Shown here: positions 10,407-19,497 of the stretch, one piece after another
Numbering within the stretch: the stretch's first letter is position 1
Layout of the letters: each line of letters begins with the position of its first letter
NCBI RefSeq assembly: GCF_902506415.1
Contig: NZ_LR733275.1
Coordinates: forward strand, 2,333,795 to 2,397,794
From: Massilia sp. 9I
GTDB taxonomy: Bacteria; Pseudomonadota; Gammaproteobacteria; Burkholderiales; Burkholderiaceae_D
DNA: 64,000 nucleotides
Direction: 5' to 3'
Notes under the pieces: model-generated
The model's database searches: none
The model's input: only the letters and a program-made list of their open reading frames with translations
What the model was told of the DNA's origin: nothing
Translations under genes and position numbers: made by a program

Positions 10407-11065
10407 TGATAGTTTCTCTTTGAAGATGTATTACAAAAACAGGACGCAGTAATCCAGTCGCCGCACGTGTAGTGCATGGCGGGAAGATCGTCAATGATGT
10501 GAAACCGACTGGCTTCGCGCTCAGTCAGGGCAGCGAGGGTGGCGCTGCATGGAGCAAGACGGGGATGAACAAGGAGGATGTGTGGCAACGTGCTGTTGCG
10601 GCCACGGTAGTCAGGAATTGCGTATTGCCTTGCATGGTTTGACCCTTCAGCTGAACTGATTTGCGTATTGCCATAAAGCTCCTCAATTACTGGTGGAAAG
10701 TGCGCATTAGACTTTCTTAAAAGCGATTAGTTCCAGGTTTCAAAAAAAATTTTTCTTTTGCGAAATTAACATCTGTTGGGAAATTCCATTTCGGCCAAAT
10801 GTGATTGAACGGCGACAAGGTACTTACGTGGCCGGCCTACTGGTTGCCGGACGCGGCCGATCGTTGCGACATATCTAAGGGAGCGCGCGAGGCTTCGGCG
10901 AGGTAGCCAGACAAGATCCGCCGAGAGTAGATGAGCGGTGCCGAGCGAGCATGCGGATCCGCGCCGCGAGCAGCGGCGCGCACAATGGAGCGAACATGCG
11001 AATGGCGGCGCCGACGGGGCGGGCGGCGCAGCAGGCGGCGCCGGTCCGACCGCGGCCGATAGCGC
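10407..11065. other. Non-coding gap with an AT-rich core
   Basis: About 660 bases without a convincing gene. From about 10700 to 10800 the DNA is strongly AT-rich for this genome (a run of A8 then T5 near 10742-10755), and it probably carries the promoter of the DUF4832 gene. TGCGTATTGCC occurs twice, near 10618 and 10663. At 10960-10980 a perfect stem CGCGCCGC/GCGGCGCG with a 5-base loop lies downstream of the last polysaccharide gene and may end that transcript, though it has no T run. An open plus-strand frame around 10951 lacks protein-like composition. Confidence 0.5.
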
Positions 11066-12238
11066 TTAGCTGCGCTCTTTCGACCGCGCCGCGGCGGGCG
11101 GCCGGTGGCTCAGGCGATCGTCACACAGACCGGCTGAGGAGAACAGCGCAAGCCACATGTCGGAAATCTTCGCAATCGAAAAGCGGTCCCGCGCTTCGAC
11201 CGCATGCGCGGCGTAGGCATTGCGCAAACTCGCGCTTCCCATCAGCCGGTCCAGCGCAGTCTCGAACTCCTGGCTGTCACCGGGAGTGACCAGACAGCCA
11301 TCGCGCTCGTGGCGGATGATGTCACGCGGTCCGGTATCGCAATCGAAGCTTACTGCCGGCAAGCCGCAGGCCATCGCTTCGGCCAGCGTGTTGGGGAAGC
11401 CTTCGAAGTAGGAACTCATGGCATACAGGTTCGCATGGACATACCACTGGCCCATGTTGCCGACACGGCCCGGCAGCAGCACGCGCAGCCCCAGCCGCGC
11501 CGCCTGCACCTGCGCCTCGAGGCGGAAGCGCTCCTCCCCTTCTCCCAGGATCACGAGGTCCCACGAGGGATGGCGTGCAGCCAGCCGCCAGAACACGTCG
11601 ATGAGAGTGGCGAAATTCTTTTCCTCGCTGAGGCGGCCGACAGCCAGCAGGATGCGCCTGCCGGGACGGCATACCTCGGCTGGATCCCGTACCGGTTGCT
11701 GCACCGGTAAAGGCCAGGGAACGGGATTGGGGATGACGGGAACCCGGCGCGCCCGCGTATTCGCCTGCAGCCATGCCGCGCACTCGGCGGTCAGGGCGAC
11801 GACTGCGTCCAGGCCGCCATAGGCCAGCCCGCGTGCACGCTCGCGCGCTGCTCCCAGCGAACCCACGGCCGGGTAATTGTGCTCGGAACCGATCGCCAGC
11901 ATGCCGCGCATGCCCCACGAGGCCAGCGCCAGCACCACGCTGGCAGTCTGCATGGCGGCGATCGCGACGTCGGGCCGCACGCTCCGCAGGATACGCCGTA
12001 GGGCGAGCGCACGACTGGCCGTCCGGGCCGCTCCCGCCAGGAGTCGGCCGCCGCGCGCTGCAGGAGCGAGACAGGCGCGACGGATGCGCGGATCCAGCGC
12101 ATAGAAGTCTGTCGCTCGCGGCGCCACCGTCACGAGGGTGAGCTCCCAACCCATGGCCGCCCAGTGGTTGGCAAGGTTGGAAACGACGCGTTCGGCGCCG
12201 CCGTTCTCGAGGGAATGGACGTACATCAGTAGTTTCAT
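11066..12238 (-). CDS. GT4 glycosyltransferase (last gene of polysaccharide cluster)
   Basis: A 390-residue retaining GT-B transferase. The N-terminal half starts MKLLMYVHSLENGGAERVVS. The C-terminal nucleotide-sugar half has ILLAVGRLSEEKNFATLI and the Glu-x7-Glu site EGFPNTLAE (about 295-303), followed by GLPAVSFDCDTGPRDIIRH. It is a close paralogue of the transferase at 23105-24232 (same GGAERVVxxLANHW start and same CDTGPRDIxRH end), so the cluster holds a duplicated pair. It probably adds one sugar to a lipid-linked repeat unit on the cytoplasmic face. The start at 12238 follows the beta-helix gene by 28 bases. Confidence 0.9.
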   Translation of the reverse strand: MKLLMYVHSLENGGAERVVSNLANHWAAMGWELTLVTVAPRATDFYALDPRIRRACLAPAARGGRLLAGAARTASRALALRRILRSVRPDVAIAAMQTASVVLALASWGMRGMLAIGSEHNYPAVGSLGAARERARGLAYGGLDAVVALTAECAAWLQANTRARRVPVIPNPVPWPLPVQQPVRDPAEVCRPGRRILLAVGRLSEEKNFATLIDVFWRLAARHPSWDLVILGEGEERFRLEAQVQAARLGLRVLLPGRVGNMGQWYVHANLYAMSSYFEGFPNTLAEAMACGLPAVSFDCDTGPRDIIRHERDGCLVTPGDSQEFETALDRLMGSASLRNAYAAHAVEARDRFSIAKISDMWLALFSSAGLCDDRLSHRPPAAARSKERS

Positions 12239-12266
12239 GTCGGATTCCCTGTCGCGTCGAATTGGC

Positions 12267-13493
12267 TCATTCCGCCCGCACGCGGAAGTGCGGCGCCAGC
12301 TCGAACGGCCCGGCCAGCGCCCCCAGGTTGCGGTCGAGGAGCACGATGCCGGGTGACTCGCTGCGCGACGGATTCGACAGGACCCTGCCGCCAAACGGGC
12401 CGGCCACCGCGCCGTGCAGCTCGATCCGGTCCCAGACGCGCGCGGTGCGCGTGCGAATGCCTCCGTCTTCATGATCGAAGCTGAACAGATTGCGCGCGCC
12501 GTCAACGTGGAACAGGTCGACCGTGGCGTCGATATCGCGCATGCTGCCGTGGCGTTCCGGCCCCTGGTGGTAGAAGTGAACATAACTGGCATGAATGCAG
12601 GCGCCGCTGGCCCGGACGCGCACGCGCACCTGCTCCACGTCTCCCATGCTGGCGCCGCCCGATACCAACGCAACCAGGCCGTTGCTTCCAGGCCAATCCT
12701 GCGTGCAGTTCACGTCGATCCCGATGTCCGCGTCGCGCAGCGCATTGGCGATGAAGGCGCGGCGCACGTTGTGGCACACCAGGTCGACCGCGACACCTTC
12801 GCGGATGAAACTGGCGCCGACGCCATAGTAGGCGTTGCGCACTTCGCCGTGCACGCTGAGGCCGGCCATGTAGCGGCGCGTGGCGGGGTTATTGTTCGAG
12901 GCGAGCAGCCCCAGGACCCGGTCGGCATGGCAGTCGACCATCCGAAACTGCTCGCTCGCGGCGTCGGCCTGCAGGCCCACACAATACATGCCCTGCCAGT
13001 CCACCCAGGGCGTAAAGCCACGGTCCTCGAAGCTGGCGCCGGCGATCGTTACGTTGGAGTAATTGAAAAAATAAAACAAGCTGGGCATCACTCTGGCACT
13101 TGTTTCGGCCCGGAACAGTGCTCCATAGGCAGAAATGGCGATATCGCGCGCGTCGCGCACCAGGACGACCGGGTCCGGACGGGCTCGCGGGCCGAAATCG
13201 TAGACGCCCGCCGGCACCAGCAGGGTACCGCCACCGGCACGTCGCAAGGCGTCGAAAGCCAGGCCGAAGGCGCGTACCAGCACCGGCGCGGCCGCTCCCG
13301 GCACTCCACCATGCGCGGCCAGGTCGGCCACCGCAGAGGGCACGACGGCGCCGCCGGTCCCTCCCACCACGCCGCGGTCGGGACGTCGGCCGGGTGCGTC
13401 GACGGTACGCGCGGGCAGGAACCCGGCCAGCCCGGCCGCCATGATGCCGAGCAGACGTCGGCGGCCGTCACGGCGTAGTGGCGGCGCACGCAT
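12267..13493 (-). CDS. Tat-exported right-handed beta-helix protein
   Basis: A 408-residue protein with a twin-arginine-type signal at its start (RRDGRRRLLGIMAAGLAGF), then about 360 residues of parallel beta-helix sequence with the N-terminal cap typical of pectate-lyase-like proteins (FDALRRAGGGTLLVPAGVYD). Short Asn- and Gly-rich turns recur (NYSNVTIAGASFED, GVGASFIREGVAVDLV). Proteins of this fold in polysaccharide clusters are usually lyases, epimerases or hydrolases acting on the polymer in the periplasm or outside; which one cannot be told here. I chose the ATG at 13493 because the twin-arginine signal then sits correctly; an upstream in-frame start adds 15 residues. Confidence 0.78.
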   Translation of the reverse strand: MRAPPLRRDGRRRLLGIMAAGLAGFLPARTVDAPGRRPDRGVVGGTGGAVVPSAVADLAAHGGVPGAAAPVLVRAFGLAFDALRRAGGGTLLVPAGVYDFGPRARPDPVVLVRDARDIAISAYGALFRAETSARVMPSLFYFFNYSNVTIAGASFEDRGFTPWVDWQGMYCVGLQADAASEQFRMVDCHADRVLGLLASNNNPATRRYMAGLSVHGEVRNAYYGVGASFIREGVAVDLVCHNVRRAFIANALRDADIGIDVNCTQDWPGSNGLVALVSGGASMGDVEQVRVRVRASGACIHASYVHFYHQGPERHGSMRDIDATVDLFHVDGARNLFSFDHEDGGIRTRTARVWDRIELHGAVAGPFGGRVLSNPSRSESPGIVLLDRNLGALAGPFELAPHFRVRAE

Positions 13494-13541
13494 CGCTTCC
13501 CCGGTCGCGCGCGCGAGCAAGTGGCGGCACCTGCGCAACGC

Positions 13542-14612
13542 TCATTTGAGCACCCTGTTTTTCATCAGGTAGTAACCATCGAACACGATTCTGGCCAGCA
13601 TGTGCCTGCGATGGCGATGCAGCACGTCCTTGCATGCGCGAATGCGCGCGCCCACGATGGTTCTGGCCGTGTGGCGGGGATTGGCCATCATGCCCCAGTG
13701 CGAGCGGTAGATCGTGAGTTCGTCCATGCTCACCGTTTCCCCGCGCAGCCGCTCCTTGTAGTCGAAGGCGCCGCCGCCCAGGTACAGCCGGCGCGCGCCG
13801 CGCGCGATGAGTTCACGGATGGTCTCGTGCGCGCACAGCGTGCCCAGGCTGTAGCGCTCGTATCGGCTGTCATACGCAGTCACCTCTCCGAAGTAGTGCT
13901 CGCCCGTCCGGTAGGCGATCGAGCCGGCCGCCACGCAGTCGTCCACCAGGACCACGGTGATGAAGCCGCAGCGCCTGGCGAGGGCAGCGATACGTTCCCG
14001 GTCGTAGTGCAGCTTGACCTGGCGAGCATTGATTTTCGCTTCGCTGAGCTGCATGATCCTGAGCAGCTGCGCATCGTCGATCTGCTCTCCGGTTCGGAAT
14101 TCCACACGCAGGGACGGCAATTCGCGACGTGCCTTGTTGCCCTTGTATTGGATCGTCGTGCGCGTGGATCGTCCCAGGCCCGCCATGTACTCCTCGATCG
14201 TCGCGGGAAACGAGATGCAGAGCGTATCCTTGGCGTGGTATTGCTGGAACGGAAAGTCGCAGTGGCGCATGGGCGCCTTCACCGCTTTGAACCGGACCAG
14301 GTCGACTTGGGGGAAGTGCGCAAAGGCGTAACGCACAAAGCGCAGCACTTCCTCCCGCTCGACCTCGATCATTTCATTGACCACCTCCAGGCAACTGCCG
14401 TCGAGCGAAAACAGGAAAATCGCAAGCGGGCGGCCCCGCCTCCTGCACACATAGCAGCTCAGTCCCCGCGTAGAGCGGAAGATCTCGAAGAACGGCAGCG
14501 AGGAGTGCAGAATCCCATACAGCGCGACCAGATCCTCTTCGATAAAGGAAGGGATCTCGTTGCGGTAGCAGGCGATCGTGATGTCCTGGTCCTGCCGCGC
14601 GCCGGCGCTCAT
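13542..14612 (-). CDS. GNAT-type acyltransferase (FemAB/CelD-like)
   Basis: A 356-residue protein of the GNAT superfamily. A C-terminal acetyltransferase-like core (about 185-300) contains ITVVLVDDCVAAGSIAYRTG and YERYSLGTLCAHETIRELIA, a layout seen in CelD/BcsL and FemAB-like enzymes of polysaccharide clusters. The N-terminal half (EEDLVALYGILHSSLPFFEI) is less conserved. It probably transfers an acyl or aminoacyl group to a sugar of the repeat unit; this is inference. Its ATG overlaps the stop of the larger GNAT gene upstream (ATGA), and a GGAGGCGGG site precedes it. Confidence 0.72.
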   Translation of the reverse strand: MSAGARQDQDITIACYRNEIPSFIEEDLVALYGILHSSLPFFEIFRSTRGLSCYVCRRRGRPLAIFLFSLDGSCLEVVNEMIEVEREEVLRFVRYAFAHFPQVDLVRFKAVKAPMRHCDFPFQQYHAKDTLCISFPATIEEYMAGLGRSTRTTIQYKGNKARRELPSLRVEFRTGEQIDDAQLLRIMQLSEAKINARQVKLHYDRERIAALARRCGFITVVLVDDCVAAGSIAYRTGEHYFGEVTAYDSRYERYSLGTLCAHETIRELIARGARRLYLGGGAFDYKERLRGETVSMDELTIYRSHWGMMANPRHTARTIVGARIRACKDVLHRHRRHMLARIVFDGYYLMKNRVLK

Positions 14613-16309
14613 GATCCCGCCTCCCGCAGGCCCACTGGCGGAGACTCCCCATCACGCCGCAATGGAGCACGGTCGATAGCGGCAAAGCCGTTTGCCTCGA
14701 ACATCTGGCGCAATTCCGGATTCCAGCCGCAGTCGACCGCGATCGGTCCGTCCATTCCCCGGCGCCGCAGCTCGTGCAGCAAGCTGGCGATGAAGTCCAC
14801 CACGCACGCCCTGTCCGCGAATTCCGGGTGCCGGTACAGGTCGAACAGCAGAATGGCGCCCTCGCGCCCGTCCGTGACCGGCCGCAGCTCGGGCGGCAGG
14901 GCCCCTGCGGCGCCAATCGCCAGCCAGCAGCAGACGAGCAGCTTTCCGTCCTTCGCGAGACTGTAGAGCTGGCGCGAGTGTTCCATCCTGCTGATCGCCT
15001 GACGCTGGAACTGCCAGTAGCCGAGCGGCGCACCCGCTTCGTCGAAACAGAGGGCATCGGCCAGCCGGTTTCGGGCTAAAGCCGGGCGGAGCGTGTCGCC
15101 TGGCGCGGCACCGGCCTGTCGCACCAGCCAGCCTGCGGCAAGCCGTCCGTGCGGGCGGCCCCGTACACAGTCGACCACGCACGCGCGCCAGCGCCGCAGC
15201 ATCTCCGGGAAGGCAGCGCGTATGGCCGAGAGGTCGGCTCTGCGGAGGCCAGCAGCGCGCAGGCCCGCCTTTGCGCAGTGAAGCGCGGCGCTTCGCACCT
15301 GGCCTGCCAGGCGCCGGGTCCCGCTGCCGTACGCGACCAGTTCGAAGACAAGGTCGTGCCCTGTGGCGAAATGTTCCTTGTACTCGTCACCGCCGGGTGT
15401 CAGGTCGAACAGCGGCATGCCTTCCTCGGCGAGGCGGACCCCGAGCATGGCGAGCAACAGGTGGCCCGGAGAATGGGCGGCATAGACGGGCGAGTGGGTG
15501 TTGAGCCCGAGGTGCACGGCGCGCCCCGGACTCAGCAAGCCCACATGGGAGGCCGCGACCTCACCGTCGATGGTGAGTACCGTGACGTGCAGCAGGCCCC
15601 GCTCGTGCAGCGCGAACAGGAAAGGCAGCTTGCGCGGGTCGTCCCGGAAGGGCGTCTGGTGGTGCAGCACGGCCTGCCTGAAGTCGTACTGGCTGCGGAT
15701 ATCGTCGGCCACTTCGGCAAAACGCGCGTGGCTGTCTATCTTTTCGAATGCCGGCCGCCCCATTCGTCCCAGCCGGTTGAAGTTCTGGCGATGGTTCTTC
15801 TTGCTGCGCTGGCGCGCCATCGCGCTTGCATCCACATGCACCAGCGGCCGCCGGCTGGCGTGGAGCACGCAATGCCGGGCCGCGCCGCCACCCGCGACGC
15901 TCCACCCGAGGGGGATCCCGGGAGGCAGATACCTGAGGCGCAGCTCGACTCCGCCGAACGCACGGCGCAGCACGGTGAGCGCTGCGAGGATGAAGCCGTC
16001 GGCATCCGCCGGAGACGCCAGCCAGGCATGGTACTCGGCCTGGCGTTCTCCGGCTGCGGTGATGGCGCCGCCTGCCCTGGGCCTGGCAAGCGTCAGCAGC
16101 CCCGCCAACCCGCCCTCGGGATAGCGCGCGATGACGACGACGGCAAGGAAGGCGTCATGGTACAGTCGGTACCAGGGCAGGACGAAACCCGGATGCTGGC
16201 AGGCGCTCGCCCAGGGGCAGCGCTCGTACAGGGCGCGCCAGTGCTCCTGGAACTCGTCCGACGCGAGCGCGTCCTGCGCCTCGCTTCCGGTCAACAGTAT
16301 CAGGTTCAT
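14609..16309 (-). CDS. Large two-part GNAT/FemAB-like acyltransferase
   Basis: A 566-residue protein. Residues about 1-330 match the CelD/BcsL type GNAT layout: an N-terminal WYRLYHDAFLAVVVIARYP region, then SKKNHRQNFNRLGRMG (a basic stretch typical of the family) and VTVLTIDGEVAASHVGLLSP ... FDLTPGGDEYKEHFATG. A second, weaker GNAT-like region follows (about 440-566: GYWQFQRQAISRMEHSRQLY, then GMDGPIAVDCGWNPELRQMF). It may therefore be a fusion of two acyltransferase units. I place the start at the ATG at 16309, which overlaps the stop of the upstream glycosyltransferase by four bases; a longer frame upstream is the shadow of that gene. It is predicted to be cytoplasmic and to decorate the repeat unit. 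Confidence 0.72.
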   Translation of the reverse strand: MNLILLTGSEAQDALASDEFQEHWRALYERCPWASACQHPGFVLPWYRLYHDAFLAVVVIARYPEGGLAGLLTLARPRAGGAITAAGERQAEYHAWLASPADADGFILAALTVLRRAFGGVELRLRYLPPGIPLGWSVAGGGAARHCVLHASRRPLVHVDASAMARQRSKKNHRQNFNRLGRMGRPAFEKIDSHARFAEVADDIRSQYDFRQAVLHHQTPFRDDPRKLPFLFALHERGLLHVTVLTIDGEVAASHVGLLSPGRAVHLGLNTHSPVYAAHSPGHLLLAMLGVRLAEEGMPLFDLTPGGDEYKEHFATGHDLVFELVAYGSGTRRLAGQVRSAALHCAKAGLRAAGLRRADLSAIRAAFPEMLRRWRACVVDCVRGRPHGRLAAGWLVRQAGAAPGDTLRPALARNRLADALCFDEAGAPLGYWQFQRQAISRMEHSRQLYSLAKDGKLLVCCWLAIGAAGALPPELRPVTDGREGAILLFDLYRHPEFADRACVVDFIASLLHELRRRGMDGPIAVDCGWNPELRQMFEANGFAAIDRAPLRRDGESPPVGLREAGS

Positions 16310-17472
16310 GCGACTCCTCCAGCGTCCATACCCAAGACCCGGGCCTGCTGCCTGCCAGACTCGATCTCGTCGATCGCGTCCAGATACCTGGCGATCACGA
16401 TGTTCACGTCGAACTGCGCAGCGACCTTGGCGTGCCCGTATTCTCCCATCAGGTCGCGTTGCCAGGGGGCGAGCGCCGCCATCCGGAGCATCTTGTCGGC
16501 CAGGTCGGCGGCGCTTCTGGCCTGGCACAGGAAGCCGTTGCGGCCGTCGTCGACCACGTCGCGGCAGCCGGCGACGTCGGTGGCGATGATCGGACGCGCC
16601 ATGGCCGCCGCCTCGAGCAGCGAGTGCGGGACGCCCTCACGGTAGGACGGCAGCACGATGCAGTCGGCCTCCGCCAGGTAGGGACGCACGTCGTCGGTCC
16701 GGGCCAGGTGGCGCAGCAGGCCGCGATCTTCCCAGCACCGGATCCGTTCGGCCGGGATCGCGTTCGGATTGTCGGGATCGGCCGCGCCCAGCAGCTGGAA
16801 GCTGACATCCGCGCGCTGGCGCAGCACGATCTCGGCCGCAGCCGCGAACTCCTCGACACCCTTGTCCTTCAACAACCTGCCCACCAGCAGGAAGCGGAAT
16901 CCCCGTCCTCCCGCCACGCTGCGCGGCGCCGGCTGGAAGTGCCCGAGATCGATCCCGGATCCCGGCAGTACTTCCGCTACCTGCTCGCGCGCGAGACCGG
17001 CGTCCAGAAAGAGCCTGCGGTCGTCGGCATTCTGGAAGAACACCCGGCGTGAACGGCGCAATGCGTGGCGATACAGGCGCTTGACCAGGCAGCTGAGCAG
17101 CGAGCCGTGGAGGAAACCGGTGCCCAGTCCTGCGATGTTGTTGATCACGGGGATCTGCAGCCCGTTGGCGGCGATCGAACCATAGACGTTCGGCTTGATG
17201 GTGTAGCCCAGGAAGGCCAGCGGCCGCAGCGACTGCAATACCCGCCGGTATTTGACCAGCAGCGCCAGGTCGCGCCCAGGGCTGGTGCCGTTGGCCTCCA
17301 TCGACAGTAGCTTGAAGCGGCAGCCCAGCGCCGCAAGCCGGCACGCGTATTCATCGCTGCGCGCCAGGACCATCACGTCGTAGCCGCGCTCGACCAAAGC
17401 CCTGACCAGGCCGGAGCGGAAATTGCAGATGTTCCACGCGGTGTTCACCGAGATGACGATTTTCCGGTTCAT
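16306..17472 (-). CDS. GT4 glycosyltransferase
   Basis: A 388-residue retaining transferase. The start VISVNTAWNICNFRSGLVRA is typical of the GT4 branch that includes amino-sugar transferases of O-antigen and N-glycan clusters. The donor-binding half shows FLLVGRLLKDKGVEEF and the Glu-x7-Glu site EGVPHSLLE (about 293-301). It should add one sugar to undecaprenyl-linked intermediate. It starts 9 bases after the AsnB gene and overlaps the next gene by four bases. Confidence 0.9.
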   Translation of the reverse strand: MNRKIVISVNTAWNICNFRSGLVRALVERGYDVMVLARSDEYACRLAALGCRFKLLSMEANGTSPGRDLALLVKYRRVLQSLRPLAFLGYTIKPNVYGSIAANGLQIPVINNIAGLGTGFLHGSLLSCLVKRLYRHALRRSRRVFFQNADDRRLFLDAGLAREQVAEVLPGSGIDLGHFQPAPRSVAGGRGFRFLLVGRLLKDKGVEEFAAAAEIVLRQRADVSFQLLGAADPDNPNAIPAERIRCWEDRGLLRHLARTDDVRPYLAEADCIVLPSYREGVPHSLLEAAAMARPIIATDVAGCRDVVDDGRNGFLCQARSAADLADKMLRMAALAPWQRDLMGEYGHAKVAAQFDVNIVIARYLDAIDEIESGRQQARVLGMDAGGVA

Positions 17473-17481
17473 GGCGGTCTC

Positions 17482-19497
17482 TCAGTGCAGCTGCGCCGCA
17501 GCCGGGGCAGCCGCGGCCAGGCCGGCGTCGCCGAAGGAGCCCTCCAGCCAGGACTGGAACATGAGCACGTCCCACAGGTGGTACTGCCAGTTGCGGCGCC
17601 CGGCGAGATGCTCGTCCCAGCGCGAACGGACCGCCTGCGCGTCGAAGTAGCCTTCGGCGCGCAGGCGGTCGGGCGCGAGCAGCGCTTCCGCCCAGTCGCG
17701 CAGGGGGCCGCGCAGCCAGTCTCCGACGGGGATCCCGAAGCCCATCTTGGGCCGCTCGATCAGGGCGCGCGGCACGTAACGGTACAGGACCTGGCGCAGC
17801 GCCCACTTGCTGCAGCCGTCGTTCAACTTCATGGACTGCGGCAGGCGCCACGCAAATTCGACCACCCGATGGTCGAGGAAGGGCACCCTGGTTTCCAGCG
17901 ACACGTTCATCGCCGCGCGGTCCACCTTCACCAGGATGTCGTCCGGCAGGTAGGTCAACAGGTCGAGCGCCATCATGCGCTGGATCCCGTCCATCCCGGG
18001 AAACGCCGCGGGCTCGCCATTGAGCAGGGTCGTCGGTTCGCGGGCGCCAATCACCAGCGCCGCGGGATCGTCCCAATGGGATACCAGACCGAGATAGAGC
18101 TCGTCCATGCCAGCGCAGGCCAGCACGCCGGCGCCCTTGTGCAGCTTGTCGCCCGGATTCGGTCCGCGCAGCGCCCTGGGGGCGTAGCGCCCCAGGCCGC
18201 GCAGGAGCGTGTTCCACGTGGCTACCCGCACGCCCCGGATGGCGCCGGCGGCGCCGCGCCGCAGCGGCAGCGGCGCGGCTGCGATGCGGCGCCACAGCCG
18301 TGCCGCGAACTGGTAGCGCTGGTAGCCGCAGAACAGCTCGTCGCCGGCGTCGCCGGACATCGCGACGCCGACCTCGCGCCGCGCCAGCCGCGCAACCAGC
18401 GAGGTCGGCAGCTGGGACGAATCGGAGAACGGCTCGTCGTGGATGGCCTGCAGCGCGGGCACGAGCTCGCGTGCCTCGGCGGCGCTGACATACAGCTCGG
18501 TATGATCGGTTCCCAGGTGGCGCGCCACTTCGCGCGCATAGCGTGCCTCGTCATAGGCTTCCTCATGAAAGCCGATCGAGAAGGTCTTGACCGGCCGCGC
18601 CGACTGCGCCTGCATCAACGCCACCACGGTCGACGAGTCGATGCCCCCGGAAAGGAAGGCGCCGAGGGGCACGTCGGCCACCATCTGCATCCGCACCGCG
18701 TCGCGCAACAGGGCGTCGAGGCGGTCGACGGCGCGCAAGGCGCCGCCGGCGAACGGACTGCGCACGCCCTCTGCCATTACTTCAGCCGCGGACCAGTATC
18801 GCACGGTGCGTGGCGCCGGCCGTTCGGCCGAGACGCTGAGCAGGCAGCCGGGCATCAGCTTGGCGATGCCTTCGTAGATCGAGTACGGCGCCGGGATGCA
18901 GCTGTGCCGCATCTGCAGGCACAGCGCGCCGCGGTCGATCCGGTGCTCGAAGCGGGGGTGGGCGCGCAAGGCCTTGAGTTCGGATCCGAACAGGAAGACC
19001 GCCGCCCCGCCCTGCCCCTGCCAGCCGTAGTACAGGGGCTTCTCGCCGATCCGGTCGCGGCCCAGGGTGAGCGTGCGCGTTTCGCGGTCCCACACGGCGA
19101 ATGCGAACATGCCCACCGCCCGCTGGACCGTCCCGCCCACGCCCCACGCCTCGAAGCCGGCGAGCAGGGTTTCGGTGTCGGAGTGGCCGCGCCAGGCCGG
19201 CGCCAGGCCGGCACCCTCGAGCTGGTCGCGCAGCAGCAGGTGGTTGTAGATCTCGCCGTTGAAGGCGAGGACGTAGCGGCGCGGCGCCGAATGCATCGGC
19301 TGGTGCCCCGCCGGCGACAGGTCGATGATCGACAGCCGCCGGTGGCCTAGCGCCACGCCGTGCTCGGCATCGCACCAGTAGCCGCCATCGTCCGGCCCGC
19401 GATGCCGGAGATGGCAGGTCATGCGCACAAGGACGGCCTCATTCGCTTCCTTGCCCTGGAACGGGGTGGCACCCAGAAAACCGGTAAATCCGCACAT
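17482..19497 (-). CDS. asnB: AsnB-type glutamine-dependent amidotransferase
   Basis: A 671-residue class II amidotransferase of the asparagine synthase family. Cys2 (MCGFTGFLG) is the N-terminal nucleophile. Glutaminase residues follow in HRGPDDGGYW and FNGEIYN. The synthetase half has the ATP pyrophosphatase motif SGGIDSSTVVAL and SGDAGDELFCGYQRY. Within a polysaccharide cluster such enzymes generally amidate a sugar acid or modify the repeat unit rather than make asparagine. Its ATG shares a base with the stop of the upstream GT4 gene (TAATG). The C-terminal tail is alanine-rich. Confidence 0.9.
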   Translation of the reverse strand: MCGFTGFLGATPFQGKEANEAVLVRMTCHLRHRGPDDGGYWCDAEHGVALGHRRLSIIDLSPAGHQPMHSAPRRYVLAFNGEIYNHLLLRDQLEGAGLAPAWRGHSDTETLLAGFEAWGVGGTVQRAVGMFAFAVWDRETRTLTLGRDRIGEKPLYYGWQGQGGAAVFLFGSELKALRAHPRFEHRIDRGALCLQMRHSCIPAPYSIYEGIAKLMPGCLLSVSAERPAPRTVRYWSAAEVMAEGVRSPFAGGALRAVDRLDALLRDAVRMQMVADVPLGAFLSGGIDSSTVVALMQAQSARPVKTFSIGFHEEAYDEARYAREVARHLGTDHTELYVSAAEARELVPALQAIHDEPFSDSSQLPTSLVARLARREVGVAMSGDAGDELFCGYQRYQFAARLWRRIAAAPLPLRRGAAGAIRGVRVATWNTLLRGLGRYAPRALRGPNPGDKLHKGAGVLACAGMDELYLGLVSHWDDPAALVIGAREPTTLLNGEPAAFPGMDGIQRMMALDLLTYLPDDILVKVDRAAMNVSLETRVPFLDHRVVEFAWRLPQSMKLNDGCSKWALRQVLYRYVPRALIERPKMGFGIPVGDWLRGPLRDWAEALLAPDRLRAEGYFDAQAVRSRWDEHLAGRRNWQYHLWDVLMFQSWLEGSFGDAGLAAAAPAAAQLH

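Noticed and set aside
10951..11289. A plus-strand frame at the end of the polysaccharide cluster
   Set aside because: It runs into the antisense of the last GT4 gene, is Ala/Arg/Pro-rich and has no ribosome-binding site.
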